From positions 1 through 6,232 of the forward strand of contig JAFGQF010000296.1 in assembly GCA_016935775.1 (NCBI GenBank): a stretch of 6,232 nucleotides of DNA, written 5' to 3'. The translations under genes and the position numbers were made by a program. The notes under the pieces were generated by a model, which saw only the letters and a program-made list of their open reading frames with translations, did not search any database and was not told the origin of the DNA. Of this stretch, positions 5,945 to 6,232 are shown piece after piece. Numbering within the stretch: the first letter of the stretch is position 1; each line of letters opens with the position of its first letter. The stretch comes from Caldifarciminota bacterium (GTDB lineage Bacteria; Hydrothermota; Tepidihabitantia; Tepidihabitantales; Tepidihabitantaceae).

Positions 5945-6232
5945 ATGCCGGAATTCTTGAACCCGTTCAGCGGGACGGTACCGGGCAGGAAGCTGACCAA
6001 GGAAGAACTGGTGCGGGCAATCAGGCTCAACATCGCGGCCGAGGAGGAGGCGATTCACCTGTACATGGCCCACGCCGACGCGACCGACAACGAACTGGCG
6101 CGCAAGGTGCTCATCGACGTGGCCGACGAAGAGCGGGTTCACGTCGGCGAGTTCCAGCGACTGCTGCAGATAATCACCGGCGACGAGGATAAGTGGCTCG
6201 AGGACGGCCGGCGCGAGGTCGACGAGATGGCG
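5945..6232 (+). CDS. Ferritin-like protein resembling encapsulin cargo (EncFtn/Flp), 3' end missing
   Basis: Only the first 96 residues are visible; the frame is open at the right edge. The protein is a two-helix ferritin-like domain. Helix 1 holds AAEEEAIHLY (31-40) and helix 2 holds DVADEERVHVGEF (58-70). Glu33 and the ExxH pair Glu63/His66 fit the ferroxidase ligands Glu32, Glu62 and His65 of Rhodospirillum rubrum encapsulated ferritin with a constant offset of one, and Tyr40 fits Tyr39 (numbers recalled from memory). KLTKEEL, DVAxEExxHVGEF and the following GDEDKWLEDG resemble the ferritin-like domain fused to the Pyrococcus furiosus encapsulin shell. Proteins of this type form the iron-oxidising centre only when two chains pair, and they store iron inside encapsulin shells. 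The cargo peptide or shell fusion that would prove this lies beyond the window. A rubrerythrin-like protein without encapsulin is the main alternative. Confidence 0.85.
   Translation, partial: MPEFLNPFSGTVPGRKLTKEELVRAIRLNIAAEEEAIHLYMAHADATDNELARKVLIDVADEERVHVGEFQRLLQIITGDEDKWLEDGRREVDEMA

Noticed and set aside
4295..6142. Long open frame on the minus strand (about 615 codons)
   Set aside because: It runs opposite to the ligase, polymerase, superoxide reductase and ferritin genes, all of which have clear catalytic motifs. Long antisense frames are expected in very GC-rich genes, and its translation shows only low-complexity sequence with no recognisable domain.

Overview
The window is a very GC-rich stretch, fully packed with genes, and every gene lies on the + strand. 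It comes from a bacterium I cannot place in a phylum. The codon use is distinctive: despite the high GC, Ile ATA and Arg AGG codons recur in several genes, which is unusual for common high-GC groups such as actinobacteria or pseudomonads. A class II superoxide reductase, a persulfide dioxygenase-type protein and an encapsulated-ferritin-type protein together suggest an anaerobe or microaerophile that meets oxygen and sulfide. That lifestyle is an inference.

Layout. (1) 1-997: the 3' part of a metallo-beta-lactamase/rhodanese protein with the CstB-like order MBL, degenerate rhodanese, active rhodanese. (2) 1007-2962: a P1B-3 (CopB-type, CPH motif) copper-exporting ATPase with no N-terminal metal-binding domain. 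(3) 2959-5461: three consecutive genes for the three LigD activities of bacterial non-homologous end joining, as separate proteins in the order phosphoesterase, ligase, polymerase/primase. Their junctions overlap by 1-4 bases, and the phosphoesterase also overlaps the ATPase stop by 4 bases. Genes 1 to 5 are therefore probably one transcription unit with translational coupling. No Ku gene is in view.

(4) 5462-5521: the only sizeable intergenic gap, 60 bases. It holds a match to the sigma-54 -24/-12 promoter at all 12 specified positions, followed by a strong Shine-Dalgarno. (5) 5522-5917: superoxide reductase (neelaredoxin type) with all five iron ligands. (6) 5945 to the end: the N-terminal 96 residues of a ferritin-like protein that resembles encapsulin cargo (EncFtn/Flp), cut by the window edge.

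How they may work together: the first half handles reactive sulfur and copper and repairs double-strand breaks. The second half looks like a separately controlled sigma-54 unit in which superoxide is reduced to peroxide and ferrous iron is oxidised and stored, possibly in an encapsulin nanocompartment encoded just beyond the right edge. The most interesting part is 5468-6232, the sigma-54/SOR/encapsulated-ferritin unit. The unfused LigD set comes second.
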